Origin: Rubrobacter sp.
GTDB lineage: Bacteria; Actinomycetota; Rubrobacteria; Rubrobacterales; Rubrobacteraceae
Reading direction: 5' to 3'
DNA: 33,384 nucleotides
NCBI GenBank assembly: GCA_013697825.1
Contig: JACCWD010000159.1
Span: 1 to 33,384, forward strand
Both the position numbers and the translations under genes were made by a program. The notes under the pieces were generated by a model. It worked only from the letters and a program-made list of their open reading frames with translations. It searched no databases and was not told where the DNA came from. Shown one piece after another: positions 15,274 through 23,076 of the stretch (the first letter of the stretch is position 1; each line of letters starts with the position of its first letter).

Positions 15274-16378
15274 AGCGACCGGGGAGGCGCGCATCACGGA
15301 CGTTCCGAAAGTTTCGATTACGAAACCGCTCCCGCCCGAAACCTTCATCGACCACCGGGAAGGCGAAGAGTCGCACGACTTCGTCCACGGCCCCGGATTC
15401 AATGCCGAGACGCGGTGGGAGGCCATGCCCCCCGACGAATACCTCACCCCCACCGACATCTTTTACGTGCGAAGCCACGCCCCCACCCCCCACCTCGATG
15501 CGGCGGCGTGGAGGCTCGAAGTCGAAGGGGACGCGGTCGAGAGGAGTTTCTCCATCGGGTATGAGGAGCTTCTCGGGCTTCCGTCCGTCGCGGTCGTGAA
15601 GATGCTCGAGTGCGCGGGGAATGGGCGAATCTTCTTCGGCGAAGATCAAAACCGGGAGACGCCCGGAACACAATGGCGACTCGGCGCGGTCGGGGTGGCC
15701 GAGTGGACGGGGGTTCCGCTTCGGGAAATCCTCGAACGGGCGAATGTGAAACCCTCGGCGCGCGATGTCATGGCCGAAAGCCTCGACGAAGCCCGGATGC
15801 GGAGGCCGATCCCCATCGGGAAGGCGCTCGACGACGCGATCGTGGCGTATGCGATGAACGGCGAAACACTCCCCCTAGACCACGGCTTTCCGGCGCGGCT
15901 CGTCGTGCCGGGGTGGGCGGCGGTGGCGAGCGTGAAGTGGCTCGGGAAACTCACCGTGTCGAGCGAACCTCTCTTCTCCCCGTGGAACACCGAGAAGTAC
16001 GTCCTCACCGGCGGCGGCCACGACGGCTCACCCATCACGAACTCCGTCACAAAAAGCGCGCCCCACCTCGCGTGGGACGCGGAGGTTCCGTCCGGCCCGA
16101 ACACCGTGCGAGGTCGTTCGTGGACGACGGAGGGCTCCATCGCCCGCGTCGAATGGAGCCTCGACGGCGGCGAGTGGCGCGACTGCGACATCGAAGGCCC
16201 GAACCTCCCCGAAGCGTGGGCGACGTGGGAAATATCCGCGGATCTCCCACCCGGAAGGCACACCCTCCGCCTCCGCGCCACCGACACCGAAGGGAACACA
16301 CAGCCGGAGGAGGCGCCGTTCAATGACGAAGGATATCTTTACGGAGCCGTCGTCGGCTTCCCCATACACGCGACCTAA
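15254..16378 (+). CDS. Sulfite oxidase-like molybdopterin-dependent oxidoreductase
   Basis: A 374-residue protein of the sulfite oxidase family. The molybdopterin domain carries the Mo-ligand cysteine in LECAGNGR (Cys120), with GTQWRLGAVGVAEWTGVPL, HGFPARLVVPGW and VKWL. A C-terminal Ig-like dimerisation domain follows (GRSWTTEGSIARVEWSLDGGEWRD, then HTLRLRATDTEGNTQPE). There is no signal peptide or twin-arginine motif and no heme domain, so it is likely cytosolic and needs an external electron acceptor; the preceding Rieske protein is a natural candidate (inference). The start ATG 15254 has GAGG upstream and overlaps the end of the Rieske gene. Sulfite is the default substrate, though family members also act on other small molecules. 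Confidence 0.9.
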   Translation: MSQSMYKATGEARITDVPKVSITKPLPPETFIDHREGEESHDFVHGPGFNAETRWEAMPPDEYLTPTDIFYVRSHAPTPHLDAAAWRLEVEGDAVERSFSIGYEELLGLPSVAVVKMLECAGNGRIFFGEDQNRETPGTQWRLGAVGVAEWTGVPLREILERANVKPSARDVMAESLDEARMRRPIPIGKALDDAIVAYAMNGETLPLDHGFPARLVVPGWAAVASVKWLGKLTVSSEPLFSPWNTEKYVLTGGGHDGSPITNSVTKSAPHLAWDAEVPSGPNTVRGRSWTTEGSIARVEWSLDGGEWRDCDIEGPNLPEAWATWEISADLPPGRHTLRLRATDTEGNTQPEEAPFNDEGYLYGAVVGFPIHAT

Positions 16379-16406
16379 TTCCGACAAAACGTATCGGAAA
16401 TAGAAT
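16379..16406 (+). promoter_or_regulatory. Dyad and possible -10 box before carbonic anhydrase
   Basis: TTCCGA (16379-16384) and TCGGAA (16394-16399) form a 6-bp dyad with a 9-base loop right after the sulfite-oxidase-like stop codon. TAGAAT at 16401-16406 could be a -10 box. There is no T-tract, so an operator or promoter is more likely than a terminator, but this is weak. Confidence 0.3.
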
Positions 16407-16461
16407 AAAATGCCGTCCTGAGAAGGATCGGAGTGTCGAAGAAGCTATGGAAAGGAAAAAG

Positions 16462-16953
16462 ATGACCGTCACCGACGAGTTACTCAAAAATAACGAAGGG
16501 TATGCGGAGGGGTTCGACAAGGCCGATCTTCCGATGCCTCCGGGGAAGGGCGTCGCGGTCGTCGCGTGCATGGACGCGAGGCTCAATGTTTATGGGATGC
16601 TCGGACTCGAAGAGGGCGACGCGCACGTCATAAGGAACGCGGGCGGGGTCATAACGGACGACGAGATACGCTCGCTCGTGATTTCGCAAAGGCTCCTCGG
16701 GACGAAGGAGGTCATCCTCATCCACCACACCGACTGCGGGATGCTCACGTTCACCGACGACGAGGTGAAGGCGCAAATCCAGGAAGACGTCGGCGTGAAG
16801 CCGGACTTCGCGCTCGAATCGTTCTCGGATCTCGACGCGGACGTCCGCCAGTCGCTCGCCCGCATCCAAAACAGCCCGTTCATTCCCCACAAGGACTCGG
16901 TGCGCGGCTTCGTATACGAGGTCGAGACGGGGCGTTTGCGCGAAGTTAAATAA
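16462..16953 (+). CDS. Beta-carbonic anhydrase
   Basis: A 163-residue beta-class carbonic anhydrase, which interconverts CO2 and bicarbonate. Zinc ligands are visible: Cys36 in CMDAR with the Asp38/Arg40 dyad, and His89 and Cys92 in HHTDCGM. NAGG (59-62) and SLVISQRLLGTKEVILIHH are family landmarks. The protein is short and of the Rv1284-like type. I chose ATG 16462 because GGAAAGGAAA lies directly upstream; ATG 16447 would add five residues. It lies 84 bases after the sulfite-oxidase-like gene. Carbonic anhydrases often sit beside sulfate assimilation genes, and APS kinase follows. Confidence 0.93.
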   Translation: MTVTDELLKNNEGYAEGFDKADLPMPPGKGVAVVACMDARLNVYGMLGLEEGDAHVIRNAGGVITDDEIRSLVISQRLLGTKEVILIHHTDCGMLTFTDDEVKAQIQEDVGVKPDFALESFSDLDADVRQSLARIQNSPFIPHKDSVRGFVYEVETGRLREVK

Positions 16954-16974
16954 CGTCGAAGGAAGGCGAGCCGG

Positions 16975-17007
16975 GGAAGGGGCTGTCGTGCGCGGCGGCC
17001 CTTTTCC
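16975..17007 (+). terminator. Possible terminator after carbonic anhydrase
   Basis: GGAAGGGGC (16975-16983) can pair with GCCCTTTTCC (16998-17007) using G-U pairs. The loop is 14 bases and there is no good T-tail, so this is a weak call. Confidence 0.3.
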
Positions 17008-17079
17008 ATTGCCGGAATCGGCGGGGGCGCGTCGTTATACTGCCCGGAAACGGAAAGTCATACGAGCATGGAGGAGAAA

Positions 17080-17643
17080 ATGGCGAACAAACGCGGGTTC
17101 ACATTGTGGTTCACGGGGCTTTCGGGGGCCGGGAAGACGACGATCGCGGACGTGGTCGAGAGGGAGCTTCGGGAACGAGGCACTCGGGTCGAGGTTCTCG
17201 ACGGGGATATTGTGAGGACGAACCTTTCCCGAGGGCTCGGGTTTTCGCGCGAGGATCGGATAACGAACGTGCTTCGCATCGGGTTCGTGGCGAACCTTCT
17301 CACCCGGAACGGGGTCGGGGTCGTCGTCTCGGCGATAAGCCCGTATAAGGAGTCGCGCGATCAAGTCCGGCGGCGCATAATAGACTTCATCGAGGTCTTC
17401 GTGGACGCGCCCCTCGAAGTGTGCGCCGAAAGGGATGTGAAGGGGCTTTACAAAAAGGCGTACTCCGGTGAGATTCCGCAATTCACGGGCGTCTCCGACC
17501 CGTATGAAGCGCCCGCCGCCCCCGAGCTCACACTCAAAACCGACGAGGAAAGCCCGCAGGAAAGCGCGCGGCGCGTCATCGAGAGGCTCGAGTTCCTCGG
17601 CTACCTCAAGGTCTCCGAAGAGGACGAAGACTGGAAGGGATGA
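17080..17643 (+). CDS. cysC: Adenylylsulfate kinase (APS kinase)
   Basis: A 187-residue cytosolic kinase that phosphorylates adenosine 5'-phosphosulfate to PAPS in sulfate activation. Walker A GLSGAGKT (13-20), the [21 protein letters not shown] segment, the [12 protein letters not shown] loop and [21 protein letters not shown] are all diagnostic of CysC. I chose ATG 17080 since GGAGGAGAAA directly precedes it; ATG 17068 is an in-frame alternative. TATACT at 17036-17041 may be its -10 box, but no good -35 box is visible. No ATP sulfurylase gene is in the window. Together with the carbonic anhydrase, sulfite-oxidase-like and TauE/SafE genes it marks a sulfur-related neighbourhood. Confidence 0.95.
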   Translation: MANKRGFTLWFTGLSGAGKTTIADVVERELRERGTRVEVLDGDIVRTNLSRGLGFSREDRITNVLRIGFVANLLTRNGVGVVVSAISPYKESRDQVRRRIIDFIEVFVDAPLEVCAERDVKGLYKKAYSGEIPQFTGVSDPYEAPAAPELTLKTDEESPQESARRVIERLEFLGYLKVSEEDEDWKG

Positions 17644-17689
17644 AACGCCCGTCGGCGAGTACACTCCGGTGTACGAGGAGGTTCGACTT

Positions 17690-18241
17690 ATGGCCGAGAC
17701 GAAGACCGGAACGACCGCCGAAGAACTCATCGCCATGCCCGACGACGGCGTGCGCCGCGAAGTGGTGAAGGGGGAATTGAGAGAGGTGCCCCTCGCCGAT
17801 GCTTCACACGGCGATGTGGCGATGAACCTCGGGGCTTTGCTGAAAAATCACGTAAAGGCGAACGACCTCGGACGGGTTCCGGCGGCGGAGACGGGCTTCA
17901 TTATCACCCGGAATCCGGACACGACTCGCGCACCGGACACCGGGTTTATTAGCAAAGAGAGGATACCGACGGAGGGCGTGCCGGACGGATATTGGGAACT
18001 CGCCCCCGACCTCGCGGTCGAAGTCGTCTCCCCGAACGACACCGCGACCGAGGTACAGGAAAAGATCCGGGAGTGGATCGAAGCCGGAGTCCGGCTCGTA
18101 TGGGTCGTGTACCCGAAGACGAAATCGGTCGTCGTCCACAAATCCCTTAAAGACATCGAAACATTCACCGAGGAGGAAACACTCACTGGAGAGGGAGTGC
18201 TTCCGGGCTTCGAGTGCGTGGTGAAGGAAATCTTCGAATGA
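17690..18241 (+). CDS. Uma2 family (DUF820) PD-(D/E)XK nuclease-like protein
   Basis: A 183-residue Uma2/DUF820 protein with a restriction-endonuclease-like fold. Family features are MPDDGVRREVVKGELREV, the acidic residue in RAPDTGFIS, PDLAVEVVSPND, KIREWIEAGVRLVWVVYPKT and the C-terminal LTGEGVLPGFECVVKEIF. Members are predicted nucleases, often in multiple copies, and of unclear function. The ATG at 17690 has GAGGAGG seven bases upstream. It follows cysC by 46 bases and may be co-transcribed, although nothing links it to sulfur metabolism. Confidence 0.9.
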   Translation: MAETKTGTTAEELIAMPDDGVRREVVKGELREVPLADASHGDVAMNLGALLKNHVKANDLGRVPAAETGFIITRNPDTTRAPDTGFISKERIPTEGVPDGYWELAPDLAVEVVSPNDTATEVQEKIREWIEAGVRLVWVVYPKTKSVVVHKSLKDIETFTEEETLTGEGVLPGFECVVKEIFE

Positions 18242-18283
18242 AAGCGTTCGGACTTCCACACAAAAGCTGACTGGCTGACACGC

Positions 18284-18299
18284 GGCGGCGAAAGCCGCC
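18284..18299. terminator. GAAA-loop hairpin between convergent genes
   Basis: A perfect 6-bp stem GGCGGC/GCCGCC with a GAAA tetraloop lies just after the Uma2 gene and touches the end of the convergent Rrf2 gene. It has no T-tract, so a terminator role is only suggested by its position. Confidence 0.35.
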
Positions 18300-18764
18300 T
18301 CAGTGATGCACCCACGCCTCCGGGTCTTTGGTGAGGCGCGTTATGGGTTCGGGGAGGTCGCCCCCGGCGATGTCGGCGAGGGTCACGTTTTCGAGGACGG
18401 CGCGGAGGTTCGCCCGGACGGCGATCCACACTTCCCGCAATGACTCCGCCGCCCCGGTGTATTCGGCGAGTTCGGGCCATTCGCCCCGGACGTTTGCGAG
18501 CGGCCCTTCCACGGCGCGGATGACTTCGGCGAGGGCGATGTCGTCGGCGGGGCGGGCGAGCCAGTATCCGCCGGAGGCTCCGCGCTGGGCGCGAACGATG
18601 CCCGAGCGCTTCAAATCCAAAAGGATGTTCTCCATGAACTTCTTCGGAATCTTTTGTGTGTCGGAGATCCACTCCCCTTTGACCGGGCCGCTTCCCTCGA
18701 CGGAGGCGCGGGCGAGCTCGAGGGTCGCCTTTAGCGCGTAGTCCGTCTTGGCGGAGACTTGCAA
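18300..18764 (-). CDS. Rrf2 family transcriptional regulator without cysteines
   Basis: A 154-residue Rrf2-type winged-helix regulator. It opens with the classic VSAKTDYALKATLELA, and the recognition region reads IPKKFMENILLDLKRSGIVRAQRGASGGYWLARPADDIALAEVIRAVEG. IscR, NsrR and RsrR bind an Fe-S cluster through cysteines. This protein has no cysteine at all, so it is more like CymR, the cysteine-metabolism repressor of Firmicutes, or another cluster-free member. The TTG start at 18764 follows GAGGATAAGG and lies four bases after the stop of a small membrane-peptide gene. Being next to cysC and other sulfur genes makes it a candidate for the regulator acting at 9226 and 13705 (inference). Confidence 0.9.
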   Translation of the reverse strand: MQVSAKTDYALKATLELARASVEGSGPVKGEWISDTQKIPKKFMENILLDLKRSGIVRAQRGASGGYWLARPADDIALAEVIRAVEGPLANVRGEWPELAEYTGAAESLREVWIAVRANLRAVLENVTLADIAGGDLPEPITRLTKDPEAWVHH

Positions 18765-18768
18765 AGCC

Positions 18769-18894
18769 TTATCCTCGCCCCCCTTCGTCGTCCTTGCCGC
18801 GACGCGTCGGCGCGTACACGAACCAGTACGAGCCGATCAAGATAGACAGAAACAAAACCAACGCTCCCGCGAACTGCAAAAACTCGGACGCCAC
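18769..18894 (-). CDS. 41-residue single-TM membrane peptide
   Basis: GTG at 18894 has an ideal ribosome site (AGGAGG, four bases upstream) and opens a frame of 41 codons: MASEFLQFAGALVLFLSILI, then GSYWFVYAPTRRGKDDEGGRG. It has one hydrophobic helix (about 8-27) and a basic then acidic cytoplasmic tail, so an N-out, C-in topology is likely. The size and shape recall small respiratory-complex subunits such as CcoQ, but I cannot assign a family. It ends at TAA four bases before the Rrf2 start. A G6 run near its end matters: one G fewer would fuse it in frame to the regulator. TATAAA and TTGACC occur upstream but not at standard spacing. Confidence 0.65.
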   Translation of the reverse strand: MASEFLQFAGALVLFLSILIGSYWFVYAPTRRGKDDEGGRG

Positions 18895-19000
18895 CTAACC
18901 TCCTCTATGTTTATACCCCGCAATGTGGTCAATTCTACGACACGATACTCTCCGCCGCCCGTGAGGCAGTGAACATCCCGCCCTCGGCTCGCTCCGAAAG

Positions 19001-19030
19001 TTGCCGCCCGTCGCCCCGAAATGCTACTAT
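19001..19030 (+). promoter_or_regulatory. Promoter of the acyl-CoA ligase gene
   Basis: TTGCCG at 19001-19006, an 18-base spacer and TACTAT at 19025-19030 with an upstream TG (extended -10 type TGC-TACTAT). Transcription would begin about at 19037, leaving a leader of nearly 90 bases. Confidence 0.5.
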
Positions 19031-19123
19031 CGCCCGTAAGCAATCTCTTGCGGGAAAGGGACGTAGACAGGCAAACACCGCCGAAGGCGGGCGGTGCGCG
19101 AACGATCCGATGAAGGAGGAGTA
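19031..19123 (+). promoter_or_regulatory. Structured 5' leader of the acyl-CoA ligase gene
   Basis: Two strong hairpins lie between promoter and gene. CCCGTAAG (19033-19040) pairs with CTTGCGGG (19047-19054; one G-U) over a 6-base loop. CACCGCC (19076-19082) pairs with GGCGGTG (19090-19096) over GAAGGCG. They are joined by a purine-rich linker containing GGGACGTAGACAGG. The ribosome site GAAGGAGGAG follows 15 bases later. It does not match a riboswitch class that I can recognise. Confidence 0.4.
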
Positions 19124-20743
19124 ATGCAGGGACTAACCATGGACTACCAGCTTACGCTGCCCGCGCTGCTTAAACGCGCCGAGGATCTCTTCGGGAGCAA
19201 GGAGATCGTAACCCGACTCCCCGACAAGAGCTTCCACCGGTACACATACAAAGATTTTGTCCGCCGCTCGAAAAAACTAGCCGTCGCGCTCGGCGACCTC
19301 GGCCTCGAAAAGGGCGACCGTGTCGCGACGCTGGCGTGGAACCAGTACCAGCATTTGGAGGCGTACTTCGGAGTACCCTCGGCGGGCCTCGTAATCCACA
19401 CCATAAACCCCCGCCTAAAAGGTCATGAGATCGCATATATCCTCAACCACGCCGACGACAAAGTCCTCCTCATAGACGAGACGATGGCCCCCCTCCTCGA
19501 CGGCTTCAAAGACGAAGTGAATTTGGAACGCATCCTCGTCTTCTCCGCCTCCGGCGACGCCCCCGAAGGTCTTCAAAGCTACGAGGAGTTCATCGAAGGC
19601 GGCGACGAGTCGGCGTTCGAGTACCCTGAACTCGACGAGGACGATGCGGCGGCGCTTTGCTATACGTCCGGCACGACCGGGAGGCCGAAGGGCGCTTTGT
19701 ATTCGCACCGATGCCTGTGCATACATTCGCTCCTCGTGTGCATGCCCGACGCCTTCGGCATGAGCGTCAAGGACACGGTCCTCCCCGTCGTCCCGATGTT
19801 CCACGTCAATGCGTGGGGCATACCGTTCGCCGCCACCATGATCGGCTGCAAACAAGTCTTTCCGGGGCCGCACATGGATCCCGAAAGCCTCCTCGACGCC
19901 CTCGAAAAAGAGAAAGTCAACTTCACCGCCGGGGTGCCGACAATATGGCTCGGCATCCTTCAAATGCTCGACAACGACCCCGACAAGTACGACCTCTCAA
20001 ACTTGTCGGCGATGGGCGTCGGCGGCTCGGCGGCTCCGGAGGCCATGATCCGGGGCTTCGAGGAGCGCCACGGACTCCACATCATCCACGCATGGGGCAT
20101 GACCGAGATGGCACCCGTCGGAACGGCGGGATACCTCACCCCCGACCTCCTCGAAGAGCCGGACGACGTTCAATACAAATACCGCGCCAAACAAGGCATA
20201 CAACTCCCCTTCATCGAGATCCGCGCCCGCGGCGACGAGGGCTTCATCGAGTGGGACGGAAAGGCGATGGGCGAACTCGAAGTCCGAGGCCCCACAGTCG
20301 CAAGCTCGTACTACGAGTCCCCCGAGGGAGCCGACAAATTCACCGACGACGGGTGGTTCCGCACCGGGGACGTCGTGAGCATCGACCCGAGGGGATACGT
20401 CGAGATACGAGACCGCGACAAAGACCTCGTGAAATCGGGCGGGGAGTGGATCTCCTCGGTGGACCTCGAAAACCACCTCATGGGCCACGAAGCCGTCGCC
20501 GAGGCCGCCGTCATCGCCATCCCCCACCCGAAGTGGGACGAACGCCCCCTCGCCGTTGTCGTCCTCAAAGAAGGACAAAGCGCGACCCCCGACGAACTCC
20601 GCGAACACCTCGAAACGAGCTTCGCCAAATGGCAACTCCCCGACGCCTTCGAGTTCGTGGACGAGATACCGCGCACCGCCACCGGAAAGTTCCTCAAAAT
20701 GGCCCTCCGCGAGCAATTCGAAGGCTACGAACTCGCGACATAA
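19124..20743 (+). CDS. Medium/long-chain fatty acid--CoA ligase (AMP-binding)
   Basis: A 539-residue ANL-superfamily acyl-CoA synthetase. It shows YTSGTTGRPKG (180-190), the family stretch PMFHVNAWGIPFAA, HAWGMTEMAPVG, GWFRTGDVVSID, DRDKDLVKSGGEWISSVDLEN, and the C-terminal catalytic lysine in RTATGKF (Lys522). These are the signatures of the FadD3/AlkK-like group of medium- and long-chain acyl-CoA ligases. The start ATG 19124 has a near-perfect GAAGGAGGAG ribosome site; an upstream in-frame start at 19094 lies in the structured leader and is unlikely. It has its own promoter and a strong terminator, so it is a single-gene unit. Chain-length preference cannot be read. Confidence 0.93.
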   Translation: MQGLTMDYQLTLPALLKRAEDLFGSKEIVTRLPDKSFHRYTYKDFVRRSKKLAVALGDLGLEKGDRVATLAWNQYQHLEAYFGVPSAGLVIHTINPRLKGHEIAYILNHADDKVLLIDETMAPLLDGFKDEVNLERILVFSASGDAPEGLQSYEEFIEGGDESAFEYPELDEDDAAALCYTSGTTGRPKGALYSHRCLCIHSLLVCMPDAFGMSVKDTVLPVVPMFHVNAWGIPFAATMIGCKQVFPGPHMDPESLLDALEKEKVNFTAGVPTIWLGILQMLDNDPDKYDLSNLSAMGVGGSAAPEAMIRGFEERHGLHIIHAWGMTEMAPVGTAGYLTPDLLEEPDDVQYKYRAKQGIQLPFIEIRARGDEGFIEWDGKAMGELEVRGPTVASSYYESPEGADKFTDDGWFRTGDVVSIDPRGYVEIRDRDKDLVKSGGEWISSVDLENHLMGHEAVAEAAVIAIPHPKWDERPLAVVVLKEGQSATPDELREHLETSFAKWQLPDAFEFVDEIPRTATGKFLKMALREQFEGYELAT

Positions 20744-20764
20744 AAAACCGTACGCACATCATCG

Positions 20765-20796
20765 GGAGCCTCGGGATGTTTCGAGGCTCCTTTTTT
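20765..20796 (+). terminator. Rho-independent terminator after the acyl-CoA ligase gene
   Basis: GGAGCCTCG (20765-20773) pairs perfectly with CGAGGCTCC (20782-20790), with an 8-base loop and six T residues at 20791-20796. Confidence 0.92.
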
Positions 20797-20818
20797 GTGT
20801 CGTGGATCGCTTCGCTCC

Positions 20819-20860
20819 GGTTCTTGGTTCTTGGCTAAAAACGAAGAACCAAGCGACCTA
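20819..20860 (+). repeat. Inverted heptamer array in the leader of the CocE gene
   Basis: GGTTCTT occurs twice in tandem, followed by GGC, a TAAAAAC spacer and GAAGAACCAAG. CTTGGTTCTT (20823-20832) and AAGAACCAAG (20844-20853) form a perfect 10-bp inverted repeat with an 11-base loop. The layout (GG-type units, GGC, A-rich, CC-type units) matches the minus-strand array at 2341. The ATG of the next gene is 51 bases on. Confidence 0.7.
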
Positions 20861-20903
20861 AAATGCGCGCCACACGACATCGAACGTAAAGGGGAGAAAC
20901 CGC

Positions 20904-22634
20904 ATGCTCGACATCCTCATCCAGAAAAACATCCCGGCGACGATGCGCGACGGTATCGTTCTCATGTCGAACGTATACCGCCCGGCGGACGGTGGGCCGT
21001 ATCCCGTCCTCCTCACTCGGATGCCGTACGGCAAAGACATCCCCCGCGACTTCACGTACTTCGATCCGGTGCGAGCCGCCGAGCACGGATACATCGTAGT
21101 CGTTCAAGATGTGCGCGGCCGCTTCGCCTCCGAAGGCGACTTCGACTCCTTCCCGCAAGAAATCTCCGACGGATACGACACCGTCGAATGGGCCGCGAAA
21201 TTGCCGGACTCCGACGGGCGGGTCGGGATGTGGGGGCTTTCGTACTTCGGCAAAACGCAATGGCACGCCGCCGAGACACAGCCGCCCTCCCTCGCGAGCA
21301 TCGCCCCCGGACAAACGTGGGGGAACCATCTCAACGGGGTGAGCCTCCGAGGCGGGGCACAGGAACTCGGACTCGTCCAATATTGGGCGCAAGCCTCCAT
21401 CGCCCCCGGAAACCTCTTCCGAAAGTATGCGGGGAACCGCGAGGAAATCGCCAAACGACTCCCCGCCGTTCTCGCGACCGCCGATGAGATCCTCGCCGGA
21501 GGCGGATACGACGCGCTCCCATACTCCGAGCTTCCGAACGCCCCCGCCACGCTCCTCCTCGGACTCGGGCGAAGCGTGGACGACAAAGCGTGGGACGAGG
21601 TGAACATAGACGGTAAGTACGACCGGATAAACGTGCCTTCCTTCCACATCGGCGGATGGTACGACTGCTTCATCGGGGAGACGCTTCGGCAATACGAGAC
21701 GATGAAAGAGAAGTCGAAGGAAGACGGGACGCGACCGCCGAGGCTCCTTGTGGGACCGTGGACGCACGCGAACTTCGGGAACACCCTCGGGGGGGCGAGC
21801 TTCGGGATGGCGAGCGCGGGCGGCTTCATAAACGCGAACGGGGACTTCACTGAGAGGCATCTCCGGTGGTTCGACGCGACGATGAAAGGCGACGAGGCCG
21901 CGCTCGAGAAAGACCCTCCCGTCGAGGTGTTCGTGATGGGCGAGAATCGGTGGCGAGCCTTCGATGAATGGCCTCCGCCCGGCGTGGAGGAAGAGTGGCA
22001 TCTCCATGCGGATGGCGGGCTTTCACGCGGAGCCGCGAAATCGAGCGAGCCGGACGAGTTCGTATACGATCCGAACTTCCCCGTTCCGACGGTCGGGGGG
22101 GCGACTTTGCTCGCGCCGATCCACGGTTCGGGGCCGATGGATCAAAGCGAGGTCGAGGCTCGCGAAGACGTCCTCACGTACACGAGCGAGCCTTTGGATG
22201 CGGAATATATGGTGATCGGGGCGGTTCATGCGACGCTTTTCGCGGCGTCCTCCGCGCCGGACACGGACTTCGTCGTACGGCTCACCGACGTGCATCCCGA
22301 TGGGAGATCCATGGTCGTCACGGACGGAATCATCCGGGCGAGCGCGCGGGAAAGTTATCCGGCTCCGGGCGAAGTTCGTCCGACGAAACCGAGCCTCATC
22401 GAGCCGGGGGAAATCTATGAATACTCGGTGGATTTGTGGGCGACGGGGATGACGTTTCGCGAGGGGCATCGGATGCGGGTTTCCGTGACGTCGAGTTCGT
22501 TTCCGAGGTGGGATCGGAATTTGAACACGGGCGAGAGCGGGGCCGATTCGGGTCGAACCGAGGTCGCCCGCCAAAAGGTCTTCCACGGCCCGGAGCATCC
22601 GAGCCGGGTTACAATGTCGGTCGTAAACGAATAG
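20904..22634 (+). CDS. CocE/NonD family hydrolase (X-Pro dipeptidyl-peptidase-like)
   Basis: A 576-residue alpha/beta hydrolase of the CocE/NonD family, related to cocaine esterase and Xaa-Pro dipeptidyl-peptidase. The nucleophile is Ser113 in GLSYFG. The N-terminal DGIVLMSNVYRPADGGPYPVLLTRMPYGK, the VVVQDVRGRFASEG segment and LLVGPWTHANFG (catalytic His region) are characteristic. A C-terminal jelly-roll domain (DTDFVVRLTDVHPDGRS, then GHRMRVSVTSSSFPRWDRNLNTG) completes the fold at the usual length. There is no signal peptide, so it is cytosolic. Ribosome site AAGGGGAG precedes the ATG. The natural ester or amide substrate is unknown. It heads a plus-strand run with ohr and a thiolase. Confidence 0.93.
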   Translation: MLDILIQKNIPATMRDGIVLMSNVYRPADGGPYPVLLTRMPYGKDIPRDFTYFDPVRAAEHGYIVVVQDVRGRFASEGDFDSFPQEISDGYDTVEWAAKLPDSDGRVGMWGLSYFGKTQWHAAETQPPSLASIAPGQTWGNHLNGVSLRGGAQELGLVQYWAQASIAPGNLFRKYAGNREEIAKRLPAVLATADEILAGGGYDALPYSELPNAPATLLLGLGRSVDDKAWDEVNIDGKYDRINVPSFHIGGWYDCFIGETLRQYETMKEKSKEDGTRPPRLLVGPWTHANFGNTLGGASFGMASAGGFINANGDFTERHLRWFDATMKGDEAALEKDPPVEVFVMGENRWRAFDEWPPPGVEEEWHLHADGGLSRGAAKSSEPDEFVYDPNFPVPTVGGATLLAPIHGSGPMDQSEVEAREDVLTYTSEPLDAEYMVIGAVHATLFAASSAPDTDFVVRLTDVHPDGRSMVVTDGIIRASARESYPAPGEVRPTKPSLIEPGEIYEYSVDLWATGMTFREGHRMRVSVTSSSFPRWDRNLNTGESGADSGRTEVARQKVFHGPEHPSRVTMSVVNE

Positions 22635-22649
22635 GCGGAAGGGGAATGT

Positions 22650-23066
22650 ATGGACGTTCTTTATACGGCGACGGCGACCGCGCACGGCGGGCGAGACGGA
22701 AGGGTGGAGTCTTCGGACGGAAAGGTCGAACACGACCTCGCGACCCCGGAGGGCATGGGCGGTCCGGGCGGGAGCGGCACGAACCCGGAGCAGCTTTTCG
22801 CCGCCGGGTACGCGGCGTGCTTCGAAGGCGCGCTCCGTCTCGTCGCCTCGAAGCAAAACAAGGACATCGGCGACGCATCGGTGACGGCGAACGTCGGCAT
22901 CGGGCCGGAAGGAAAGAGCTTCGGCCTCGAAGTCGAGATGGTCGCCGATGTTCCGGGAGTGTCGCGCGAGGAGGCGGAGGAACTCGTCGCGCAGGCGCAC
23001 GAGGTATGTCCGTATTCCAAAGCGACCAGTGGGAACATAGAAGTCTCGCTCGTGGTCGCGGACTGA
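22650..23066 (+). CDS. ohr: Organic hydroperoxide resistance protein (Ohr/OsmC family)
   Basis: A 138-residue Ohr-type thiol peroxidase that reduces organic and fatty-acid hydroperoxides using a cysteine pair recycled by lipoylated proteins. The peroxidatic Cys57 ([10 protein letters not shown]) and resolving Cys120 ([10 protein letters not shown]) are both present, as is the N-terminal [17 protein letters not shown] and the [16 protein letters not shown] signature. Length fits Ohr rather than the longer OsmC group. It lies 15 bases after the CocE gene and 10 before the thiolase, so it is in one transcript. No MarR-type OhrR regulator is seen nearby. Confidence 0.95.
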   Translation: MDVLYTATATAHGGRDGRVESSDGKVEHDLATPEGMGGPGGSGTNPEQLFAAGYAACFEGALRLVASKQNKDIGDASVTANVGIGPEGKSFGLEVEMVADVPGVSREEAEELVAQAHEVCPYSKATSGNIEVSLVVAD

Positions 23067-23076
23067 GGAGGACTTT

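Noticed and set aside
18769-18894. Fusion of a TM helix to the Rrf2 regulator
   Set aside because: At first reading the frames seemed continuous, but counting the G6 run shows a TAA stop four bases before the TTG start, so they are separate genes as written.
19031-19123. ZTP-type or glycine-type riboswitch
   Set aside because: Some words (GGGACGT..., a GAAGG loop) recall known aptamers, but the conserved cores are not present in order, so only an unnamed structured leader is reported.
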